DNA from: Streptomyces pyxinicus | GTDB taxonomy: Bacteria > Actinomycetota > Actinomycetes > Streptomycetales > Streptomycetaceae | Length of the DNA stretch: 64,000 nt | Direction: 5' to 3' | Assembly: GCF_024753135.1 (NCBI RefSeq) | Contig: NZ_JANUGP010000009.1 | Span: forward strand, 227,817-291,816 | In this document: positions 56,995-64,000 of the stretch, in pieces | Layout of the letters: each line of letters starts with the position of its first letter | Position numbering within the stretch: the stretch's first letter is position 1 | Notes under the pieces: generated by a model | The model's database searches: none | Seen by the model: the letters and a program-made list of their open reading frames with translations, nothing else | Told to the model about the DNA's origin: nothing | Translations under genes and position numbers: made by a program

Positions 56995-58152
56995 TCAGGG
57001 AAGGACGCCGGCCCCTCCGGCCGCCCGCCGCGCACGCGCGCACAGCTCCGTGAGGGCCTCGGCGGTCACCGGCGACACCGCGCCCTCCTCGGTGACGATC
57101 GCCGTCACCAGTTCGGGCGGCGTCACGTCGAAGGCCGGGTTGTACGCCTGCGTCCCCAGCGGGGCCACCGGGACCCCGCCGCCCGCTCCCGTCACCGGCA
57201 CCTGTGGCGAGACGATCTCGGTGACCTCGAAGCCGGGGCGCTGCTCCACCTCGATGGCGGCGCCGTCGGGGGTGTCCGGGTCGAGCGTCGTCAGCGGTGC
57301 CACCACGATGAACGGCACGTGGTGGTAGCGCGCGAGGACGGCGAGCGGATAGCTGCCCACCTTGTTCGCCACCGAGCCGTCGGCCGCGATCCGGTCCGCC
57401 CCGATCAGTACGGCGTCCACCTCGCCGGCCGCGAACAGCGAGCCCGCCGCGTTGTCCGTGAGAAGGGTGTACGCCATGCCGTAGCGGGCCGCCTCGTACG
57501 CCGTGAGCCGCGCGCCCTGGAGCAGGGGGCGGGTCTCGTCCACCCACAGCCGCCGCAGCCGCCCCTCCCGGTGCGCCGCGAGCGCCACCGCGAGGGCGGT
57601 GCCCTCACCGCCCGACACCAGCGAGCCGGTGTTGCAGTGGGTCAGGACCCGGTGCCCGCCGCCGGGCAGCAGTTCGTCCAGCAGCGCCAGTCCGTGCGCC
57701 GCCATCCGCGCACTGGCCTCCGCGTCCTCCCGGTGCAGCGCCCGCGCGGCGGCCAGCGCCATCGTGGCCGCCACGGTCGGGTCGCCGGTGTCCACCAGCG
57801 CCGCGTGGTGCGCGGCCTCGGCCCGGCGCACCCCGACGGACAGGTTCACCGCGGTCGGCCGGGCGCTCTCCAGCGAGCGAGCCGCCTCGGACACGTCGAA
57901 GCCGCGCGCGGCGGCGAGTGCGACGCCGTACGCCCCCGCGATCCCGAGCAGCGGTGCTCCGCGCACCGCGAGCGAACGGATCGCCTCCACCAGTGCCGAT
58001 GCGTCCGTGCACACCAGCTCGACCTCTTCCGCCGGCAGCCTCGTCTGGTCGAGAAGGACCAGTACGGGGCCTTCGGGTGGTTCCTCCCATCGGATCGCCG
58101 GTATCTCGCTCGGCCGCTTGTCCTCACCGGGTCGCGCCTGCAGGTCAGCCAT
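56995..58152 (-). CDS. mtnA: S-methyl-5-thioribose-1-phosphate isomerase
   Basis: 385 residues of the eIF2B-like isomerase family. It converts methylthioribose-1-phosphate to methylthioribulose-1-phosphate in methionine salvage. Signature stretches: RGAPLLGIAGAYG (substrate phosphate loop), THCNTGSL with the catalytic Cys, and GADRIAADGSVANKVGSYPLA with the catalytic Asp. The other salvage genes are not in the window. It lies 104 bp upstream of mtrA in the same direction and is divergent from the membrane-protein operon. Confidence 0.95.
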   Translation of the reverse strand: MADLQARPGEDKRPSEIPAIRWEEPPEGPVLVLLDQTRLPAEEVELVCTDASALVEAIRSLAVRGAPLLGIAGAYGVALAAARGFDVSEAARSLESARPTAVNLSVGVRRAEAAHHAALVDTGDPTVAATMALAAARALHREDAEASARMAAHGLALLDELLPGGGHRVLTHCNTGSLVSGGEGTALAVALAAHREGRLRRLWVDETRPLLQGARLTAYEAARYGMAYTLLTDNAAGSLFAAGEVDAVLIGADRIAADGSVANKVGSYPLAVLARYHHVPFIVVAPLTTLDPDTPDGAAIEVEQRPGFEVTEIVSPQVPVTGAGGGVPVAPLGTQAYNPAFDVTPPELVTAIVTEEGAVSPVTAEALTELCARARRAAGGAGVLP

Positions 58153-58295
58153 GCGGTCAGTCTGCCCCGTATCCGGCGGACAATTGAAGGTGTCCAGCCC
58201 CTACCGCGGCCGATCCGCACGTGACCGGCCCATGGCACGATGGCCCCCAACCTGCCGCCACGCCCGCGGACGGGCACCGAGAAGGAGCTTCTTCG

Positions 58296-59666
58296 ATGAC
58301 TGACACTCCGGGCTGGGCCTCGCCCGGATCCGCCCCGTCGCCCGAGGGGCGGGAACCCGGTGCGTCCGGCCCCACCGAACCATCCGCCGACCGCCCCGGC
58401 CCCAACGAGCCCCCGGCACAGCCGGGCACCGACACGCAGGGCCAGGGCGGCAAGTGGTCCAAGGAACAGCCACCCCCGGGCCAGTGGTCCACGCCCGCCG
58501 GAGCCCCCGGCCAGGCTCCGCCGCCCCCTCCCGCGCCGCCCGGCCAGGGCTGGGGCGGCCCCCGGCAGCCCGGCGGTCCCGGCGGCGGCTGGGGCGCGCC
58601 CCCCTCCGGCCCCGGCGGCTACGGCGCCCCCGGCCACGGAGCCTGGGGCGGCGGCTGGGGCGGCCCCCCGCCCGCCGCCAAGCCCGGTGTCATCCCGCTG
58701 CGCCCGCTCGGCGTCGGCGAGATCCTCGACGGTGCCGTCTCCACCATGCGCACCTACTGGCGCACCGTCCTCGGCATCTCCCTGACGGTCGCGCTGCTCG
58801 TCGAGACCTCGCTGGTCCTCGTGCAGGGCCTCCTCATGAACGACATCTCGCAGGCCTCGCTCCAGGACGGCACCGCCAGCGCCGACGAGGTCTTCCGGAT
58901 GCTGCGCGAGACCCTGATCGGCTCCGGGGTCATCGCCGTGATCTCCGCGGTCGCCGTCGTCGTCGCGACCGCCCTGCTGACCACCATCACCAGCCGTGCC
59001 GTCCTCGGCCGGCCGGCCGGCATGGGCGAGGCCTGGCGCGATGCCCGCCTGCGGATACTCCGCCTGTTCGGCCTGCTGTTCCTGCTCGGCCTGATCAGTG
59101 TCGCCGTCTGCGCCGTGGGCACCCTGCCCGGCATCCTCGTCCTGGCCGCCGGCGGCAGTGACGGCGCCGGGGCGGCCCTGCTGATCCTCGGCATCCTCGC
59201 CGCGCTCGTCGTCCTCCTGTGGCTGATGATCCGCTTCTACCTGGCCACGCCCGCCCTGATGCTGGAGCGGCAGGGCATCCTCACGTCGATGAGCCGCTCC
59301 GCGAAGCTGGTGAACGGCTCCTGGTGGCGCGTCTTCGGCATCGCGCTGCTCACCTGGCTGATCACCAACATCGTGTCCTCGCTCGTCGCCGTCCCCTTCT
59401 CCTTCATCGGGGCCGCCGTGAGCGGCGACGGCATGGGCGACCTCCTCGGCACCGAGACCGGACACGTCAGTTGGGCGTTCCTGATCATCCGCGGCATCGG
59501 CTCGCTGATCGGCACCACGCTCACCCTGCCGATCAGCGCCGGCGTCACCGTGCTCCTCTACATCGACCAGCGCATCCGCCGCGAGGCCCTCGACCTCGAA
59601 CTGGCCCGCGCCGCCGGTGTCCAGGACCCCGCCACCGGCGCCCCCGGCCCCGTACCGGGGAGCTGA
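58296..59666 (+). CDS. polytopic membrane protein with Pro/Gly-rich N-terminus
   Basis: 456 residues from ATG 58296 with GAAGGAG 8 nt upstream. The first 130 residues are Pro/Gly/Gln-rich and disordered. A conserved entry PLRPLGVGEILDGAVSTMRTYWRTVLG follows, then about six helices ending in VTVLLYIDQRIRREALDLELARA. This resembles the glycerophosphoryl diester phosphodiesterase membrane domain family common in actinobacteria; no catalytic domain is attached. First gene of a five-gene operon; role unknown, probably envelope. Confidence 0.84.
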   Translation: MTDTPGWASPGSAPSPEGREPGASGPTEPSADRPGPNEPPAQPGTDTQGQGGKWSKEQPPPGQWSTPAGAPGQAPPPPPAPPGQGWGGPRQPGGPGGGWGAPPSGPGGYGAPGHGAWGGGWGGPPPAAKPGVIPLRPLGVGEILDGAVSTMRTYWRTVLGISLTVALLVETSLVLVQGLLMNDISQASLQDGTASADEVFRMLRETLIGSGVIAVISAVAVVVATALLTTITSRAVLGRPAGMGEAWRDARLRILRLFGLLFLLGLISVAVCAVGTLPGILVLAAGGSDGAGAALLILGILAALVVLLWLMIRFYLATPALMLERQGILTSMSRSAKLVNGSWWRVFGIALLTWLITNIVSSLVAVPFSFIGAAVSGDGMGDLLGTETGHVSWAFLIIRGIGSLIGTTLTLPISAGVTVLLYIDQRIRREALDLELARAAGVQDPATGAPGPVPGS

Positions 59667-59670
59667 CGGG

Positions 59671-60444
59671 GTGAGCCTCATGGGGGGAGCCGGCCCGGCC
59701 GCGACCGGATCCGGCGTCGGCGGCAGGGTCGTGGGCGGCCTGCTGCGCGCCGCGGACACGGTCGTCCTCGCGGCGGGCGGCTCGGGAGACGAGCCGCCCG
59801 TGACGGTCCCGCGTGACCCCGCGCGGGAGGCCGCACGGCGCGAACTGGCCAAGCGGATGTACCACGAGAACGACCCCAGCCTGATCCAGCGGGCCCTGGA
59901 CGCGTTCTGGGACTGGGTCGGCAGACTGCTCGGCACCGCCGCCTCGGCGACCCCCGGCGGCGGTGTCGGCCTGGCCGTCGTCGTGCTGGTCGTCGTCGCC
60001 GTACTGGCCGCCCTGTGGTGGCGCCTCGGCACGCCACGCCGCGGTCCCCTCGCCGCCGCCGTCCTCTTCGACGACCGCCCCCGCAGCGCCGCCGAACACC
60101 GCGCCGCCGCCGACGCGCACGCGGCCCAGGGCCACTGGAACCAGGCCGTCCAGGAACGCATGCGGGCCATCGTCCGCGCCCTGGAGGAACGCGCCCTGCT
60201 CGACGTCCGCCCCGGCCGCACCGCCGACGAGGCCGCCGCCGAGGCCGGCCGAAGCCTGCCCGCGCACACCGACCGGCTGCGCGCGGCGGCCCGCGAGTTC
60301 GACGACGTCACATACGGCGGACGCAGCGCGAGCAAGCAGTCGTACGACCGCCTCGCCGGACTCGACCGCGACCTGGAGCACACCCGGCCGGCCCACGCCC
60401 ACACCGCCACCGCCCACGGCACCCACCAGGGAGCCGCCCGATGA
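59671..60444 (+). CDS. DUF4129 membrane protein
   Basis: 257 residues from GTG 59671, 4 nt after the previous stop, with GGGGAGC upstream. One clear helix at about 93-115 (VGLAVVVLVVVAVLAALWW). The C-terminal DUF4129 part reads AHAAQGHWNQAVQERMRAIVRALEERALLDVRPGRTADEAAAEAG and ends FDDVTYGGRSASKQSYDRLAGLD, the family pattern. In actinobacteria these proteins travel with MoxR/DUF58 genes and often with transglutaminase-like proteins; the biochemical role is not known. Confidence 0.87.
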   Translation: MSLMGGAGPAATGSGVGGRVVGGLLRAADTVVLAAGGSGDEPPVTVPRDPAREAARRELAKRMYHENDPSLIQRALDAFWDWVGRLLGTAASATPGGGVGLAVVVLVVVAVLAALWWRLGTPRRGPLAAAVLFDDRPRSAAEHRAAADAHAAQGHWNQAVQERMRAIVRALEERALLDVRPGRTADEAAAEAGRSLPAHTDRLRAAAREFDDVTYGGRSASKQSYDRLAGLDRDLEHTRPAHAHTATAHGTHQGAAR

Positions 60445-61640
60445 CGACCACCGACACCGCCACACCCGGCACCTCCACCGCGCCCACCGCCCGGCAGCTC
60501 TGGACCCGGTCCCGGGGCATCACGCTCGCCGTCGTCCTGATCCTGGCCGCGGCGGTCGGCATGGCCGCCATCAGCTCCACCACCCGACACGGCTCCCTCG
60601 ACCCGCGCTCCGCCGACCCCTACGGCAGCCGCGCCGTCGCCCAACTCCTCGCCGACCGGGGCGTCCACACCCGCGTGGTCACCACCCTCGAAGCCGCCCG
60701 CGCCGCCACCGGCCCCGACACCACCCTCCTGGTCGCCGTCCCCGACCAGCTGACTCCCCGTCAGCAGTCCCGGCTGCACGACACGGCGACGGCCTCCGGC
60801 GGCCGCACCGTCCTCGTCGCCCCCGGCGGCGCCGCCGTCGAACGGCTCGCCCCCGGCGTCGCCGCGGACCCCGCCAACAGCCTCCACTCCACCCTCGCCC
60901 CCGGCTGCGCCCTGCCCGAGGCCCGGCGCGCCGGCCGCGCCGACACCGGCGGCGTCCGCTACAGCACCACCCACCTCGACGCCGACTCCTGCTACCCCAG
61001 CCGGCGCCTCGCCACCCTGCTGCGCCTCCCCGCCGCATCGGGCCCCGGCGACACCGTCGTCCTCGGCGCGCCCGACATCCTCTACAACGACCGTCTCGAC
61101 GAGCAGGGCAACGCCTCCCTCGCCCTGCAACTCCTCGGCTCCCGCCCCCATCTGGTCTGGTACCTCCCCTCGCTCTCCGACGCCTCCGCCACCGAGGACG
61201 GCGACCGGAAGGACTTCCTCGACCTGCTCCCCTCGGGCTGGCTGTGGGGCACCCTGCAACTCTTCCTCGCGGCCGTCCTCGCCGCCTGCTGGCGGGCCCG
61301 CCGCTTCGGCCCCCTCGTGCCCGAACGCCTCCCCGTCGCGATCCGCGCCTCCGAGACCACCGAAGGCCGCGCCCGCCTCTACCGCAAGGCAGCCGCCCGG
61401 GACCGCGCCGCCGCCTCTCTTCGCTCCGCCACCCGCACCCGCCTCGCCCCCCTCGTCGGCGTCCCCGTCGCCCAGGCGCACGCGCCCGAGACCCTGCTCC
61501 CCGCCCTGTCCGCCCATCTCGCCGGCGACGGACAGCGCCTGCACCCCCTGCTCTTCGGACGGCCGCCCGGCGACGACGCGGCCCTGATCGCACTGACCGA
61601 CCAACTCGACGCCCTCGAAAGAGAGGTACGCCGTCCATGA
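60441..61640 (+). CDS. DUF4350 membrane protein
   Basis: 399 residues, starting within the previous gene (ATGA overlap). One helix at about 28-47, then an extracytoplasmic or ThuA-like domain (DPYGSRAVAQLLADRGVHTRVVTTLEAARAA, DTTLLVAVPDQLTP), a second helix at about 268-285 (LWGTLQLFLAAVLAACW), and a cytoplasmic tail with RARLYRKAAARDRAAASLR. This pattern is the DUF4350 family found in MoxR-DUF58 operons. Function unknown. Confidence 0.87.
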   Translation: MTTTDTATPGTSTAPTARQLWTRSRGITLAVVLILAAAVGMAAISSTTRHGSLDPRSADPYGSRAVAQLLADRGVHTRVVTTLEAARAATGPDTTLLVAVPDQLTPRQQSRLHDTATASGGRTVLVAPGGAAVERLAPGVAADPANSLHSTLAPGCALPEARRAGRADTGGVRYSTTHLDADSCYPSRRLATLLRLPAASGPGDTVVLGAPDILYNDRLDEQGNASLALQLLGSRPHLVWYLPSLSDASATEDGDRKDFLDLLPSGWLWGTLQLFLAAVLAACWRARRFGPLVPERLPVAIRASETTEGRARLYRKAAARDRAAASLRSATRTRLAPLVGVPVAQAHAPETLLPALSAHLAGDGQRLHPLLFGRPPGDDAALIALTDQLDALEREVRRP

Positions 61641-62629
61641 TGGACCCGACCACTGACAACGCCGGGCAGACCGGGGAGCCGGGCGACGCCCGCGCCGCGC
61701 TGGAGGCCCTGCGCGCCGAGATCGCCAAAGCCGTGGTCGGCCAGGACCCCGCCGTGACCGGTCTCGTCGTCGCCCTCCTCTGCCGCGGACACGTCCTGCT
61801 CGAAGGAGTCCCCGGCGTCGCGAAGACACTGCTCGTCCGCGCCCTCGCCTCGGCACTCGAACTCGACACCAAACGCGTCCAGTTCACGCCCGACCTGATG
61901 CCCAGCGACATCACCGGCTCGCTCGTCTACGACACCCGCACCGCCGAGTTCTCCTTCCAGCCCGGCCCGGTCTTCACCAACCTCCTCCTCGCGGACGAGA
62001 TCAACCGCACCCCGCCGAAGACGCAGTCCGCCCTCCTGGAGGCCATGGAGGAACGCCAGGTCACCGTCGACGGCACCCCGCGCCCGCTCCCCGACCCGTT
62101 CCTGGTCGCCGCGACGCAGAACCCCGTCGAGTACGAGGGCACCTACCCCCTGCCCGAGGCCCAACTGGACCGCTTCCTACTCAAACTGACGATCCCTCTG
62201 CCCTCCCGGCAGGACGAGATCGACGTCCTCACCCGGCACGCCTCGGGCTTCGACCCACGCGACCTGGGCGCTGCCGGCGTACGCCCCGTCGCCGGGCCCG
62301 CCGCGCTGGAAGCCGCCCGCGCCGCCGTCGCCAAGACGACCGTCTCCCCCGAGATCACCGCCTACGTCGTGGACATCTGCCGCGCCACCCGCGAGTCGCC
62401 CTCCCTCACCCTCGGCGTCTCCCCGCGCGGCGCCACCGCCCTCCTCGCCACCGCCCGCGCCTGGGCCTGGCTGACCGGCCGCGACTACGTCATCCCCGAC
62501 GACGTGAAGGCCCTCGCCCTGCCCACCCTGCGCCACCGCGTGCAACTGCGCCCCGAGGCAGAGATGGAGGGCGTGACCGCCGACTCCGTCATCAACGCCG
62601 TCCTCGCCCACGTCCCGGTCCCGCGCTGA
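61637..62629 (+). CDS. MoxR-family AAA+ ATPase
   Basis: 330 residues, coupled by an ATGA overlap. Walker A GVPGVAKT at 57-64, Walker B LLADEINR (Asp120, Glu121), sensor 1 AATQNP, arginine-finger region PEAQLDRFLLKL, sensor 2 GVSPRGA. MoxR ATPases act as chaperones that help assemble or activate partner proteins, often together with DUF58 or von Willebrand A proteins. Here the partner is the next gene, which overlaps by one base. Confidence 0.94.
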   Translation: MMDPTTDNAGQTGEPGDARAALEALRAEIAKAVVGQDPAVTGLVVALLCRGHVLLEGVPGVAKTLLVRALASALELDTKRVQFTPDLMPSDITGSLVYDTRTAEFSFQPGPVFTNLLLADEINRTPPKTQSALLEAMEERQVTVDGTPRPLPDPFLVAATQNPVEYEGTYPLPEAQLDRFLLKLTIPLPSRQDEIDVLTRHASGFDPRDLGAAGVRPVAGPAALEAARAAVAKTTVSPEITAYVVDICRATRESPSLTLGVSPRGATALLATARAWAWLTGRDYVIPDDVKALALPTLRHRVQLRPEAEMEGVTADSVINAVLAHVPVPR

Positions 62630-63939
62630 TGGCGCCCACCGGACGCGCCGCCCTCCTCGCGGCCCTCGGCTCGGTCCCCGTCGGCGTCCTGGAACCCGGC
62701 TGGACGGGCATCCTCGCCGTCAACGGCTCCCTCGCCCTGGCCTGCGCCTGCGACTTCGCGCTGGCCGCGCCGGTACGGCGCCTGGTGCTGTCCCGCGCCG
62801 GCGACACTACCGCCCGCCTCGGCGAGAGCGCCGACATCACCCTCACGGTCACCAACCCGAGCCGCCGCCCGCTACGAGCCCGGCTCCGCGACGCCTGGCC
62901 GCCGAGCAGCCGACAGCCCGGCACGAAGACCGACGCCTCCCGGCACCGCCTGACGATCCCGCCCGGCGAACGCCGGCGCGTGACGACCGAACTGCGCCCC
63001 ACCCGCCGCGGCGACCACCACGCCGACCGCGTCACGATCCGCTCCTACGGCCCACTCGGTCTCTTCGCCCGCCAGGGCTCGCACCGGGTGCCGTGGGCGG
63101 TACGCGTCCTGCCCCCGTTCACCAGCCGCAAGCAGCTCCCGTCGAAACTCGCCCGGCTCCGTGAACTCGACGGCCGCACCAGCCTGCTGACCCGCGGTGA
63201 GGGAACGGAGTTCGACAGCCTGCGCGAGTACGTCCCCGGCGACGACACCCGCTCCATCGACTGGCGCGCCACAGCGCGGACGTCCGCCGTCGCCGTCCGC
63301 ACCTGGCGTCCCGAACGGGACCGGCACATCCTTCTGGTCCTGGACACCGGCCGCACCTCCGCCGGACGCGTGGGCGACGCTCCGCGCCTGGACGCCGCCA
63401 TGGACGCGGCCCTGCTCCTGGCCGCACTCGCCTCCCGCGCCGGTGACCGCGTCGACCTCCTCGCCTACGACCGCCGGGTCCGCGCCCTCGTCCAGGGCCG
63501 CTCGGCCGGCGACGTACTCCCTTCCGTGGTCAACGCGATGGCCACCCTCGAACCGGAACTCGTCGAGACCGACGCCCGCGGCCTGACCGCCACCGCATTG
63601 CGTACGGCGTCCCGCAGATCCCTGATCGTGCTGCTGACGACGCTCGACGCGGCCCCCGTGGAAGAGGGCCTGCTCCCGGTCCTCCCCCAGCTCACCCGAC
63701 GCCACACAGTCCTCCTCGCCTCGGTCGCCGACCCGCACATCGCGAACATGGCGAAGGCACGCGGCAGCGTGGACGCGGTGTACGAGGCAGCTTCGGCGGC
63801 ATCGGCACAGGCCGAACGACAACGCACAGCGGAACAGCTCCGCCGCCACGGGATAACGGTGGTGGACGCGACGCCGGACGACCTGGCGTCGGCCTTGGCG
63901 GACGCGTATCTGGCCCTGAAGGCGGCAGGCCGGCTCTGA
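62629..63939 (+). CDS. DUF58 protein with von Willebrand A-like fold
   Basis: 436 residues; ATG 62629 shares a base with the MoxR stop (TGATG). Two N-terminal helices (about 5-45), a beta-rich region (SADITLTVTNPSRRPLRARLRD), then the DUF58 signature EGTEFDSLREYVPGDDTRSIDWRATART, followed by ILLVLDTGRTSAG, which resembles the metal-binding DxSxS region of von Willebrand A domains but with DTGRTS. Likely membrane-anchored client of the MoxR ATPase. Last gene of the operon. Confidence 0.92.
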   Translation: MAPTGRAALLAALGSVPVGVLEPGWTGILAVNGSLALACACDFALAAPVRRLVLSRAGDTTARLGESADITLTVTNPSRRPLRARLRDAWPPSSRQPGTKTDASRHRLTIPPGERRRVTTELRPTRRGDHHADRVTIRSYGPLGLFARQGSHRVPWAVRVLPPFTSRKQLPSKLARLRELDGRTSLLTRGEGTEFDSLREYVPGDDTRSIDWRATARTSAVAVRTWRPERDRHILLVLDTGRTSAGRVGDAPRLDAAMDAALLLAALASRAGDRVDLLAYDRRVRALVQGRSAGDVLPSVVNAMATLEPELVETDARGLTATALRTASRRSLIVLLTTLDAAPVEEGLLPVLPQLTRRHTVLLASVADPHIANMAKARGSVDAVYEAASAASAQAERQRTAEQLRRHGITVVDATPDDLASALADAYLALKAAGRL

Positions 63940-63949
63940 ACGACCACTT

Positions 63950-63984
63950 CTTTTGCCTCGGCCCCTCGGGGCCGCTCGCAAAAG
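63950..63984. terminator. bidirectional hairpin after the MoxR-DUF58 operon
   Basis: Long imperfect inverted repeat: cttttgc-ctcg-gcccc on the left and ggggc-cgctc-gcaaaag on the right, with a short loop. It carries a T-run on one side and an A-run on the other, so it can terminate in both directions. The rest up to 64000 shows no gene. Confidence 0.82.
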
Positions 63985-64000
63985 CCTGGACACAAAAGAG

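Noticed and set aside
57846..61856. 1,336-codon open frame on the minus strand
   Set aside because: Antisense to mtnA's upstream region and the DUF4129/DUF4350/MoxR operon, which has consistent ATGA overlaps and recognisable domains.

Overview
The window is about 64 kb of very GC-rich DNA whose coding regions show strong third-position G/C bias. Gene content and order point to a Streptomyces chromosome: prfB, two Ser/Thr kinases, a TagGH/TagF-like wall-polymer cluster, a 1,647-residue NAD-glutamate dehydrogenase, secA, hpf and mtrA-mtrB-lpqB. From memory the order follows the S. coelicolor SCO2972-SCO3019 neighbourhood, so this is core-chromosome sequence and not a mobile island. I see no tRNA, rRNA, insertion sequence, prophage or CRISPR array.

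Layout. 1-723: 5' part of a secreted Gly/Thr/Ser-repeat protein. 1021-9251: prfB and two membrane-anchored Ser/Thr kinases (pkaB, pkaA) on the minus strand, divergent from an FHA protein with one EccC-like FtsK/SpoIIIE ATPase domain. 9452-13182: a CUT1-type sugar ABC transporter, with a 32-codon relay ORF between the two permeases and an extra beta-type domain inside the first permease. 13337-20115: three fusions of a GT2 glycosyltransferase to a CDP-glycerol glycerophosphotransferase (TagF-like). 20168-21190: a divergent ohr/ohrR peroxide switch with a 22-bp perfect palindrome. 21138-24889: two membrane glycosyltransferases; the first carries two unrelated tandem-repeat arrays in a loop. 24925-34201: second wall-polymer block (GT2 with C-terminal beta region, galE, tetR, tagG/tagH-like exporter, fourth GT2-TagF fusion, second GT2 with beta region). 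34400-40991: a polytopic membrane protein and NAD-GDH. 41614-44171: DJ-1/PfpI protein, HAD hydrolase, a small conserved actinobacterial protein and an Rv3235-type protein. 44309-56890: secA, GNAT, AlkX/YcaQ-type DNA glycosylase, LuxR-type response regulator, hpf, comF-like gene, lpqB, mtrB, mtrA. 56995-63939: mtnA, then a tightly coupled membrane protein/DUF4129/DUF4350/MoxR/DUF58 operon.

How the parts fit. The two wall-polymer blocks can be read as one pathway. TagF-like domains add polyol-phosphate units, GT2 domains decorate the chain or start it, GalE supplies UDP-galactose, and TagGH exports the polymer. The four fusions are not equivalent: two have an intact GT-A DxD motif but lost the first essential TagF histidine, and the other two keep both TagF histidines but have an altered GT-A motif. 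The kinases, MtrAB-LpqB and SecA in the same window are envelope and division functions. Convergent gene pairs are mostly separated by strong hairpins. Several intergenic junctions carry recent tandem duplications of 19, 37, about 93 and 180 bp.
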